A DNA stretch of 64,000 bases from Imhoffiella purpurea (GTDB taxonomy: Bacteria > Pseudomonadota > Gammaproteobacteria > Chromatiales > Chromatiaceae): contig NZ_AONC01000028.1 in NCBI RefSeq assembly GCF_000585215.1, positions 61,685 to 125,684 of the forward strand, written 5' to 3'. Under the pieces are notes generated by a model, which saw only the letters and a program-made list of their open reading frames with translations, did no database searches and was not told the origin of the DNA. Made by a program: the position numbers and the translations under genes. This document shows positions 26,849 through 35,300 of this stretch, in pieces; position 1 is the stretch's first letter, and each line of letters starts with the position of its first letter.

Positions 26849-28141
26849 TCAGAAGGTCTTGACGACCTGCAGACCGATCAGATGGGCATCCATGCTGTAG
26901 TCGCCGTCGAGCGCGGTGGTGCCGTTGAGGTCGTGGCCCGTGTAGGTGGTATTGCTGCGGTACTTGCGCTCCTCGGCGAGCACGTACATGTAGCCGGCCT
27001 CGAACTGGAAGCCGTCGCCGAGCGCCTGGGCGACGCCGATGCCGAACAGATGACGATCGCTGTCGGGCACGCGGGCGCTGAAGTGATCGTCGCCCTGCCC
27101 GGTCTCGTCATAGGAATAGCCGAAGCGCAGCTGGGTCTTGTCGTTGAGCTGATAGGTCGCGCCGATGCGATAGGCGTTGGCGTCGTCCCAATCGTTCTGG
27201 TCGCTGAAGAGGACGGAGCCCGAGCCCTTGCCCGTGGCCTTGAGGTCGTTGAATTCGCTCCAGCCGGTCCGGGTGATGTCGAACTCGACCGCCAGACGCG
27301 CGTTGAAGACATAGCGGGCACCGATCTGCAGACGCCAGGGCAGATCCAGGTCCAGCTCGGCCGACTGGGACGGCCCGAGCACGCCGAGCGCCACCAGGGT
27401 TGAACTCTTGGCGGTGAAATCGCCATCGAGCTCGACCGTCGCCGCCGAGCGGTAGGAGGCACCGAAGCTCCAAGGCCCCTCCCGGTAAAGCGCGCTCAGG
27501 TTGAAGCCGAGTCCGGTACCGTCACCGCTGAGCCCACCGGCGGTGGAATTCAGCTTGGCGCTCTTGACCCAGTAGACGTCGAGACCGGCGGCGACGCTGA
27601 GCTGATCGTTGACGCGATAGCTCGCGCTGGGAACCATGTCCAGGACCTCCAGCTTGCTGGAGAGCGGATGGCTGAGCGGAACGTTCGGATCGAGCGGGGG
27701 GGGCACCGGCAGTCTGCGGGTTCCGCTGACCGCCGGAAAGGTGCCATCCTCCCAGCGGGTCTCGAGACCGAATGGCGTGGTGACCCCGAAACCGATGTTC
27801 CACTGGTCGTTGAGCTTGAAGACGGCCTGGATCTGGGGCGTGACCTGCCAGTCCGCCCCCTGGCTGTCGTGGTCGCCGGATGCCGTTTTGACACTGAAGC
27901 TGGGACCGATAAGGATGGTTCCGGCACTGATGCTGGAGCCTTCCTGGAAGGCCATGGCCGCCGGATTGTAGGGGATGGCGCCGATCTCGTCGGGGTTGGC
28001 GACGACCGCGTTGGCGGTACTCATTCCGAGGATCGACGCCTCGGGAAGCATGAATCCGGCGGCGAAGGAGGATTGCTGGACGCCTAGGGTTCCCGCCGCG
28101 AGCACGCAGGCGATGGAATAGGTGATCCTGTTGTTGAGCAT
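26849..28141 (-). CDS. FadL/OmpP1/TodX-family outer membrane transporter
   Basis: A 430-residue outer membrane barrel. A signal peptide (residues 1-27, SSFAAG) is followed by the FadL hatch signature GFMLPEASILGMSTANAVVANPDEIGAIPYNPAAMAF and a C-terminal barrel ending in LIGLQVVKTF with terminal Phe. It probably imports fatty acids or other hydrophobic compounds. The region between its start and the divergent LysR gene is ~490 bp, enough for complex control. No fad genes are adjacent. Confidence 0.9.
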   Translation of the reverse strand: MLNNRITYSIACVLAAGTLGVQQSSFAAGFMLPEASILGMSTANAVVANPDEIGAIPYNPAAMAFQEGSSISAGTILIGPSFSVKTASGDHDSQGADWQVTPQIQAVFKLNDQWNIGFGVTTPFGLETRWEDGTFPAVSGTRRLPVPPPLDPNVPLSHPLSSKLEVLDMVPSASYRVNDQLSVAAGLDVYWVKSAKLNSTAGGLSGDGTGLGFNLSALYREGPWSFGASYRSAATVELDGDFTAKSSTLVALGVLGPSQSAELDLDLPWRLQIGARYVFNARLAVEFDITRTGWSEFNDLKATGKGSGSVLFSDQNDWDDANAYRIGATYQLNDKTQLRFGYSYDETGQGDDHFSARVPDSDRHLFGIGVAQALGDGFQFEAGYMYVLAEERKYRSNTTYTGHDLNGTTALDGDYSMDAHLIGLQVVKTF

Positions 28142-28633
28142 GAGGCGTTTCCTTGTGGTGAGGATGGATTCGCTGTTGTTCTATTCCCGGCGGCGCGCGC
28201 CATTCGGTGCCCTGACATCTGGGAAGCAGCCCTTTAGGGAGCGGCACTCGAATCTGGCTTGGGCCGGGCATCGTTCGACCTGAGAAAACCGCCCCGATTC
28301 TCGGTACCGGATCCTGACCGAAACGCCAGGACGGGTTGTTGCGGCGCAACATCGGACGGGGCTCGTGCGGATATCCATCGCGGCAGAGACCATGCCCTGG
28401 ACGATGGGCATCTCGGTGTCCCTGTAAGGTTTTTTCGGCCGCGTCGAACTCTATGCGAAGCCTGCGGTCAATTCCATCTTTTGTTGCGGTTTTTTGTCAT
28501 GTGCGTGAAAGGTGACAGACCGCGTGTACTCGCCTCCCTCTCCCGACCGGCCATGCATCCGACCCTATCTGGAAACCCGAGGCTGTGATATAAGCGCTTT
28601 CTATTTGGGTATCTGGTTTCGGGTGATATCTAA
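28142..28633. other. Intergenic region between divergent FadL and LysR genes
   Basis: No convincing gene in 492 bp. It holds the palindrome TTGCGGCGCAA at 28339-28349, whose 15-bp context (TTGCGGCGCAACATC) is repeated upstream of the hydrolase-OsmC gene at 9650. An AT-richer patch at 28425-28500 (runs of T) sits where promoters for the LysR gene are expected. A small open frame at 28259-28588 has no protein-like features. Confidence 0.5.
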
Positions 28634-29542
28634 ATGGCCGACCGCAGACTCCAGGTCTTTCACACGGTCGCTCGGCTGCTGAGTTTCACCAAGGCGGCCG
28701 AGACCCTGCACATGACCCAGCCGGCGGTCACCTTCCAGGTGCGCCAGCTGGAAGAGCACTTCAACACGCGGCTCTTCGACCGCACACACAACCGCATCAG
28801 CCTCACCGAAGCAGGCCATGCCGTCTTCGCTTCGGCCGAGCGCATCTTCGAGCTTTATGCCGAGATGGAGAACGCGGTTCGCGAGATCACCGGCGAGGTC
28901 AGCGGCGCGCTCACCATCGGGGCCAGCACCACCATCGCCGAATACATGCTCCCGCCCCTGCTGGGCGACTTCAAGGAGCGCTATCCCGAGGTCACCATCC
29001 ATCTCAAGGTCGCCAACACCGAGGGCATCGTCTCCATGGTCGAGAACAATGTCATCGATCTAGGGGTCGTCGAGGCCCCGGTGACCAACAAGAACCTGGT
29101 GGTCGAGGCCTGCAAGCAGGACCAGTTGTTCGCCATCGTGGCACCGGGCCATCCGCTCGCCGACCGGGACGAGGTGGAGCTGGCGCATCTGCTGCAGTAT
29201 CCCTTCATCTGCCGCGAGGAGGGATCGGGCACGCGCGAGGTGATCGGCGACTATCTGCAGCTCCAGAACGACTGCAACGCGGCGATCAAGGTGGCCATGG
29301 AGCTCGGCAGCCCGGAGGCGATCAAGGGCGCGGTCGAGGCCGGAATGGGCGTGTCCGTGATCTCGGGCACCACCATCCAGAAGGAGCTGAAGCTGGGCAC
29401 GCTGGTCGCCCTGCGCCTGAATCCGCCGCTCAACCGGCCCTTCTCCTTCGTCCATCAGAAACAGAAGTTCAGACTGCGGGTGATGGAGGAACTGCTGGAA
29501 TTCGCCCGCAGCTACTGCCGCACCCAGAGCGGAGCCGACTGA
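28634..29542 (+). CDS. LysR-family transcriptional regulator
   Basis: A 302-residue LysR protein. The N-terminal winged HTH (LQVFHTVARLLSFTKAAETLHMTQPAVTFQVRQLEEHFNTRLFDRT) is followed by an effector-binding domain (GALTIGASTTIAEYMLPPLLGDFKERYPEVTIHLKV). Overall it resembles CysB/CbbR/YeiE-type regulators, but I cannot name the ligand. It is divergent from the FadL gene and may control it, or may act on the downstream genes. The start codon lies directly at the conserved N-terminus. Confidence 0.9.
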   Translation: MADRRLQVFHTVARLLSFTKAAETLHMTQPAVTFQVRQLEEHFNTRLFDRTHNRISLTEAGHAVFASAERIFELYAEMENAVREITGEVSGALTIGASTTIAEYMLPPLLGDFKERYPEVTIHLKVANTEGIVSMVENNVIDLGVVEAPVTNKNLVVEACKQDQLFAIVAPGHPLADRDEVELAHLLQYPFICREEGSGTREVIGDYLQLQNDCNAAIKVAMELGSPEAIKGAVEAGMGVSVISGTTIQKELKLGTLVALRLNPPLNRPFSFVHQKQKFRLRVMEELLEFARSYCRTQSGAD

Positions 29543-29618
29543 TCGGCCCATCGCCACGCCCCTCGCCCGCCGGCCTCGACCCAGCCGAGGGGATCCAGAC
29601 ACCGAGAGCCCCAGAACC

Positions 29619-30014
29619 ATGCTGCCCCAGCCAACCGGATCCGCCGCGGAACGGCGACTCGCCAAGCTATACCGATCGCTCTCGCCGGCCGACCGAGACA
29701 CCTTGATCGCCTTCGCCGAGTTCCTCGTCCAGCGCGGCCGCCCCGAACCCGGCGAGACGATGCCGCGCGAGCCCAAGCCGACGACCCGGCCCGACAAGGA
29801 AACCGTGGTCGGCGCCATCAAGCGGCTGTCGCAGAGCTACGATATGCTGGAGCGCGATAGCCTGCTCAACGAGACCTCCGCGCTCATGTCGGCGCATCTG
29901 CTGCAGGGACGCGGCGCGGCCGAGGTCATCGACGACCTCGAGGCGCTGTTCGCCCGCCACTATCAGGACTATCTGACCACATTCGCCCCACAAGACCGCA
30001 CCGGCTCAGCATAA
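29619..30014 (+). CDS. Conserved hypothetical protein
   Basis: A 131-residue soluble, mostly helical protein. Residues ~10-42 (RRLAKLYRSLSPADRDTLIAFAEFLVQRG) look like an amphipathic helical pair, then a Pro/Arg-rich linker, then a second helical part (AIKRLSQSYDMLERDSLLNETSALMSAHLLQGRGAAEVIDDLEALFARHYQDYL). I recognise no characterised family. It is 14 bp before the AI-2E family permease gene and likely co-transcribed with it. Confidence 0.75.
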   Translation: MLPQPTGSAAERRLAKLYRSLSPADRDTLIAFAEFLVQRGRPEPGETMPREPKPTTRPDKETVVGAIKRLSQSYDMLERDSLLNETSALMSAHLLQGRGAAEVIDDLEALFARHYQDYLTTFAPQDRTGSA

Positions 30015-30028
30015 GGCATCCGTCCTCC

Positions 30029-31102
30029 ATGAATATCGTCTCCCACTGGTTCCAGCGCAATCTCTCGGACCCGCAGATCGTCTTTCTGGCGATGCTGCTG
30101 CTCTTCGTCTTCGCCGTCGTGCTCACCATGGGTCACATGCTCGCCCCCGTCCTGGCAAGCATCGTCATCGCCTATCTGCTGGAGGGGCTGGTCGATCAGC
30201 TCGAGCGACGCAGACTGCCGCGACTGCCGAGCGTGCTGCTGGTGTACATCCTCTTCCTGCTGTTCGTGGCCCTGGTGCTGCTCGGTGTCATGCCGCTGGT
30301 GTCGCGCCAGATCACCGAGCTGGTCCAGCAGCTTCCCAACATGATCTCGGATGGGACCCAGGTCCTGATGGACCTGCCCGCGCGCTATCCGGATCTGTTC
30401 ACGCAGACCCAGGTCGACGAGCTCAACGCCTCGCTGCGCTCCGAGGTGGTCTCCTTCGGCCAGAAGGTGCTGTCCTGGTCGCTGGCGAGCGTGGTGGGCG
30501 TCATCACCATCATGATCTATCTGATCCTGATGCCGCTGCTGGTTTTCTTCTTCATGAAGGACAAGGATCTCATCCTCGGCTGGTTCCGCAGCCGGCTGCC
30601 GCGTCACCACGGGATCGCCTGGGACGTGTGGAAGGACGTGGACCGCCAGATCTCCAACTATGTGCGCGGCAAGGCGTGGGAGATCCTCATCGTCTGGGGG
30701 GCGAGCTATCTGACCTTCTCGGCCTTCGGGCTCAAGTACGCCATGCTGCTGTCCCTGCTGGTCGGCCTCTCGGTCATCATTCCCTACATCGGCGCGGCCG
30801 TGGTCACCCTCCCGGTGCTGATCGTCGCCTGGTTCCAATGGGGCTGGTCGTCCGAATTCGCCTGGCTGACCTTCGCCTACGCCATCATCCAGGCGCTCGA
30901 CGGCAACGTGCTGGTCCCGCTGCTCTTCTCCGAGGTGGTCAACCTGCATCCGGTCGCCATCATCGTCGCCATCCTGGTCTTCGGCGGACTCTGGGGTTTC
31001 TGGGGGGTCTTCTTCGCCATTCCCCTGGCAACCCTGGTCCAGGCGATCATCACCGCCTGGCCGAAGCGACTGGAGATCGCCGAGAACGTCAGCGACATCT
31101 GA
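30029..31102 (+). CDS. AI-2E family transporter (PerM/YdiK-like)
   Basis: A 357-residue inner membrane protein with about eight hydrophobic segments. It has the family's central motif pattern (YLILMPLLVFFFMKDKD, SYLTFSAFGLKYAMLLSLLVGLSVIIPYIGAAV) and the C-terminal FGGLWGFWGVFFAIPLATLVQAI. Family members range from putative permeases to Na+/H+ antiporters and TqsA-type AI-2 exporters, so the substrate is unknown. It is followed by the BIME-like repeat copy B. Confidence 0.9.
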   Translation: MNIVSHWFQRNLSDPQIVFLAMLLLFVFAVVLTMGHMLAPVLASIVIAYLLEGLVDQLERRRLPRLPSVLLVYILFLLFVALVLLGVMPLVSRQITELVQQLPNMISDGTQVLMDLPARYPDLFTQTQVDELNASLRSEVVSFGQKVLSWSLASVVGVITIMIYLILMPLLVFFFMKDKDLILGWFRSRLPRHHGIAWDVWKDVDRQISNYVRGKAWEILIVWGASYLTFSAFGLKYAMLLSLLVGLSVIIPYIGAAVVTLPVLIVAWFQWGWSSEFAWLTFAYAIIQALDGNVLVPLLFSEVVNLHPVAIIVAILVFGGLWGFWGVFFAIPLATLVQAIITAWPKRLEIAENVSDI

Positions 31103-31108
31103 GCCCAT

Positions 31109-31292
31109 GTAGGGCGCAATAGCGACAGCGTATTGCGCCCTATCGCAGGTAGCCGCGAGATTTCGACCCCATACATTCATTGCCTACGGCGCAATACGGC
31201 CGCTCCAGAATCGAACGCCCCACGTTCATGAACCCCGTCATGAACACCAAAGACTTGCAGCCACCCAGTAGGAACGGCCTATTGCGCCCTAC
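31109..31292. repeat. Composite palindromic repeat (BIME-like), copy B
   Basis: This contains, as reverse complements and in reversed order, the three modules of copy A: a long hairpin at 31109-31140, CGGCGCAATACGGCCGCTCC at 31187-31206, and GGCCTATTGCGCCCTAC at 31276-31292. The spacers between modules are not conserved, so the modules are under selection or were laid down together as a unit. It fills the gap between the convergent AI-2E and FDBR-like genes. Confidence 0.75.
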
Positions 31293-31295
31293 TCG

Positions 31296-32243
31296 TCAGC
31301 CATCCCCTCCGCGATATTTCTTCTCGCAGCGCAGAACCAGATCCACGTCGACCTGAGCCATCCCCTCCTTGGCCGCCTCCTTCTCGATGATGCGGCGGAT
31401 CATGGGACGGATGAACACCGGGGCCTCGTGGACCCGTTCCTGTGCATCGGCGCTCCAGCCCACGCCGAGCTTCTTGTTGACCCAGCTGCCCGACGGGGGC
31501 GGCGGCTCGATCTCCTCGGCGATCGAGACCCCGGGATCGCCACCGAAGGCCGCCTCGGCCAGCACGTCGGACATGGTCTTGCCGAAGGCGCGGGTATAGA
31601 CCGGGAAGGCGGGGTCGTTGCGGAAGACCTCCTTCTTGAGTTCGAGCAGGGTCTCGCGGCGCGCCTGAACCGAGACCGGATCCAGGTCGCGCTCGGCCCG
31701 TTCGATGTAGTGATGGAGCCAGGTCTCGACGACCGCCTCGAAGGCGGCGAAAAAGCCGTCTGGATCGAGCGGCTTGAAGGCGCAGTGCAGGATGTGGGGC
31801 GAGGTGACGGCGCTCAGCCATTCGAGCGGCGTATCGGGCAGATCCAGCGCCGGGCGATGGGTCTCGGCGACGGCGCAGAAGGGGCTCAGGTCCATTCCGG
31901 GGGAGCTTGGCGCCAGATCCAGCGTCAGCAGGGTCCGCTCCGGCGGCATGCCGCCGACGTGCAGCAGAAAGACCGGGATGTCGTACTCGACCCGCGGATA
32001 GGCGAAGATCACCAGCCCGACACGTCCGCGCCTGAGCGAATACTGGCTGACCATCACCCGGTCGAGCTTCTCGCCCTGGTAGATCCGCGCCCGGCTCCAG
32101 ATCCGCTTCTCGCGACCCTCGCGGCAGGCGGCGTATTCGGTGAAATCCTCGAGATCCAGCGAGGTCTTCAATCGGTCGAGGAACAGGGCCTCATGGCGGT
32201 TCCAGGTCGTCACATCGGGCTCAGCCAGTCTGTCCGCGCTCAT
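31296..32243 (-). CDS. Bilin reductase-like (FDBR) domain fused to a PCP_red domain
   Basis: A 315-residue soluble protein. Residues ~20-240 follow the pattern of ferredoxin-dependent bilin reductases: VIFAYPRVEYDIPVFLLHVGG aligns with the PcyA core FPEPLYGLPLFGCDIV, then LTLDLAPSS, TSPHILHCAFKP and ELKKEVFRND...YTRAFG. After a Pro-rich linker (EEIEPPPPSGSW), residues ~258-308 are a PCP_red domain (GWSADAQERVHEAPVFIRPMIRRIIEKEA), the fold found at the C-terminus of protochlorophyllide reductase BchB. By my alignment the PcyA catalytic residues Glu76, His88 and Asp105 are not kept, so the substrate may be another tetrapyrrole or none. No pigment genes are adjacent. Confidence 0.7.
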   Translation of the reverse strand: MSADRLAEPDVTTWNRHEALFLDRLKTSLDLEDFTEYAACREGREKRIWSRARIYQGEKLDRVMVSQYSLRRGRVGLVIFAYPRVEYDIPVFLLHVGGMPPERTLLTLDLAPSSPGMDLSPFCAVAETHRPALDLPDTPLEWLSAVTSPHILHCAFKPLDPDGFFAAFEAVVETWLHHYIERAERDLDPVSVQARRETLLELKKEVFRNDPAFPVYTRAFGKTMSDVLAEAAFGGDPGVSIAEEIEPPPPSGSWVNKKLGVGWSADAQERVHEAPVFIRPMIRRIIEKEAAKEGMAQVDVDLVLRCEKKYRGGDG

Positions 32244-32343
32244 GTCGTTCTCGTTATCGGGCTCAAGGGCGAGGACTATAGCGGCGGCGGACCGGTAACG
32301 CCAAGTTAAACACAGTTCAATTCTCGGGAATCCAGGGACCGGA

Positions 32344-35300
32344 TCAGACCGCCTGGTCGCGGATCAGCGACAGCATCTCGTCGTAGCTGAGCCGTCCGCC
32401 GTCGCCCGTGCCCTCCAGCAGCCCGTCGGCGAGATCGCGCTTGGAGGCGTGCAGGGCGAGGATCTTCTCCTCGATGGTGCCCTTGGTGACGAGCCGGTAG
32501 ATGGTCACCGGACGCTCCTGCCCGATGCGATGGGCGCGGTCGCTGGCCTGATCCTCGACCGCCGGGTTCCACCAGGGATCCATGTGGATGACATAGTCGG
32601 CGGCGGTCAGGTTGAGACCGGACCCGCCGGCCCTTAGGCTGATGAGGAAGAGATCGCCCTCCCCGGCCTGGAAGGCGGCGACGGCCTTCTTGCGCTGGTT
32701 TTCGGGGGTCGAGCCGTCGAGATACTGGTAGACGATGCCGCGCGTGTCGAGATACTCGCGGATGATCGACAGATGGTCGACGAACTGGCTGAACACCAGC
32801 GCCTTGTGACGGTTGTCGAGCAGTTCGTCGAGGATCTCGCCGAAGGCGTCCAGCTTGGAACTCGACAACTCGCTGTCCGGCAGGGCCAGCCTGGGATGAC
32901 AGCAGACCCGGCGCAGCCGCATGATCTCGGCGAGCAGCTGCATGCGCTTCTGGCCCGGATTGGTCTCCTCGGTCTCGAGCTTGGCCAGGGCCTCGCGGCG
33001 CACCGCCTCGTAGAGCGCGGCCTCGGCCTGTCCCAGTTCCAGTTCGAGGCTGATCTCGGTGCGCGGCGGCAGCTCGCTCAGCACCTCGCTCTTGAGCCGG
33101 CGCAGGACGAAGGGCCGCAGCAGCTGGCGCAGCCGCTTGCGCGCGCCCGAGTCCTGGTGCTGTTCGATGGGGGCGGCGAAGCGCCGGTTGAAGGTGTCGA
33201 GCGATCCGAGCAGACCCGGATTGATGAAGCGGAAGAGGTTCCAGAGCTCGCCCAGATGGTTCTCGATCGGGGTGCCGGTGGTAATCATGCGGAAGCCGGC
33301 GTCGAGCTTCATGATCGCCTGCGAGCGCTTGGTCGCGGCGTTCTTGAAGGCATGGGCCTCGTCGGCGACGATGGTCGCCCACTTGACGGCGGCGAGCCGT
33401 TCGCCCTCGGTCTGCAGCAGACCGTAGCTGCAGACGAGAAGATCGAATGGACCGGCCGACTCCAGCATCTCCTCGCGGTCGCCCGCGCCGAAGCGCCTGG
33501 GATTCAGGGTCGGGGCGAAGCGGCCGGCCTCGGCGATCCAGTTGGAGCAGACCGACATGGGCGCCAGCACCAGGGTCGGCCCCTCGGTCGCCCGCGAGAG
33601 GATGAGCGCCAGGGCCTGCAGCGTCTTGCCGAGCCCCATGTCGTCGGCCAGACAGGCGCCCGCGCCCCAGTGGGCCAGGCGCGCCAGCCAGCGGAAGCCC
33701 TCGACCTGGTAGTCGCGCAGCTCGGCCTGGAGGGTCGAGGGCAGGGTCGGCTCCAGTTCGCGCACCTCGGACAGCCGCTTCAGGGTGGACTGCCACTGGG
33801 CGTTCTTCTTGACCGACATGCCCGCCAGGTTCTCGTCGATGGCGCCCGCCGCCAGGGGATTGAAACGCCCCTTGTCGGTCAGACCGGCGAGGCCCTCCAG
33901 CTGGCGGCGCAGTGCGTCGCTCAGCACCAGGAACTGGCGCTCGCCGAGCCGCACGAAACGGCTAGACGACTCCTGGACCAGATCCAGGAGCTGCTGCATG
34001 CCCAGCACCCGTCCGTCCTCGAGATCCAGTTCGCCATCCAGCCCCAGCCAGTCGCGCTCCTTGGTCACGCTCACCCGCATGCTCGACGGGGCGAGTTCGG
34101 GGGTGAGACCGATCCGCTTGCCCTCCGGCCACTGCAGCACCAGGGCATCGCCGAGCGCATACAGCTGCTCGAGCGCGGTGAGCGCCTCCTCGGGGTCTTC
34201 CAGGGTCCAGCTCCAGCCGCGCTGGCCGGCCAGGGCCGGACAGGCGTCGATCACCGACTTGGCCGCGCGGCGCTCGGCAACCAGATCCCGGGTGGTCTGC
34301 ACCGGGCGGCCGTCGATCTCGGCGAAGAGCGTGGCCATGCCCTGCCCCGGCGCCATGCGCGGCCCCTCGTCGCCGAGGGGATGCATGAAGAGCTCGAGGG
34401 TCAGACCCTCGTCGAGCGGATTGAGATGGACCCGGGGCCGGGTGTCTGCCTCTCGAGACTCGGCCAGATGCTCGGTCCCCCCGATCGCCGAGTGCACGGT
34501 GAGCAAGGGTGCGACGGCGGCAATGCCCTCGAGCACCTTGTCCTTGCCGTCCGGCGGCACCGCCAGACCCTCCCGCCCCAGGATGCCCGCGATCCGGCGG
34601 TGCGATGCCTCGAAGCGGACGATACGCACCCGCTGCGCCCCATCTTTCTCCACCAACAGGTTCAACCCCTCCGGAGGAAAGGGATCGATGCGCACCAGAA
34701 TGTCCTGCTTGCGCTTCACGACCTCGAGCACGGGACCCACCTGGACGACCTCGATCGGGGCCTCCATGGCCCCCGGCCGAAAGATGCGCGGATGGCCGAC
34801 CGCACCGAGCAGCGCCTGGTCCGAGTCGAGACTGTAGTAGGACCGACCGTACCAGCCAGCCTCGTGATCCTGAGACAAACCGATCAGGATGCGCCGATCC
34901 TCGTCGGTCAGATACTCGAATTCGTCGATCGACTCGGCCAAACGCTGCAGGGCCACGGCCCGGCCCTGGGTCCAGCCGCCACGCTTGTTGCGCTTCTGCT
35001 CGCGCGGCTCCAGGGTGGCCCGTCCGCCGTAAATGTTGAGCACCCAGCACATGCGCCGATCCGGACCCGAATCCGCTGCCAGAGCGGCCCCCGACTTGGC
35101 CTCACCCGGCGCCCCCAGACCCTTGAGCGCATCCAGCGCGATCTCCCAGGTCGACTTGGGCGCGAGCAGAGCGACCAATGAGGGCATGGGATCCGGACGC
35201 GGCGGCAGATCCAGAAGCCGGGACGGACGCCCTCCGATCCGCAAGAGCTCGTTGGCCTCCCAGGCATACCAGAGCGCCCCGGCCGCTTTGGCCTGCCTGC

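Noticed and set aside
28259..28588. Possible small gene in the FadL-LysR gap
   Set aside because: No ribosome site, no recognisable motif, and the frame crosses the expected LysR promoter.
32773..35181. 802-codon open frame on the plus strand opposite the SNF2 gene
   Set aside because: It is a GC-driven shadow of a conserved gene; composition is low-complexity (Gln/Arg/Gly/Leu) and no domain is visible. Similar long antisense frames occur opposite many genes here.
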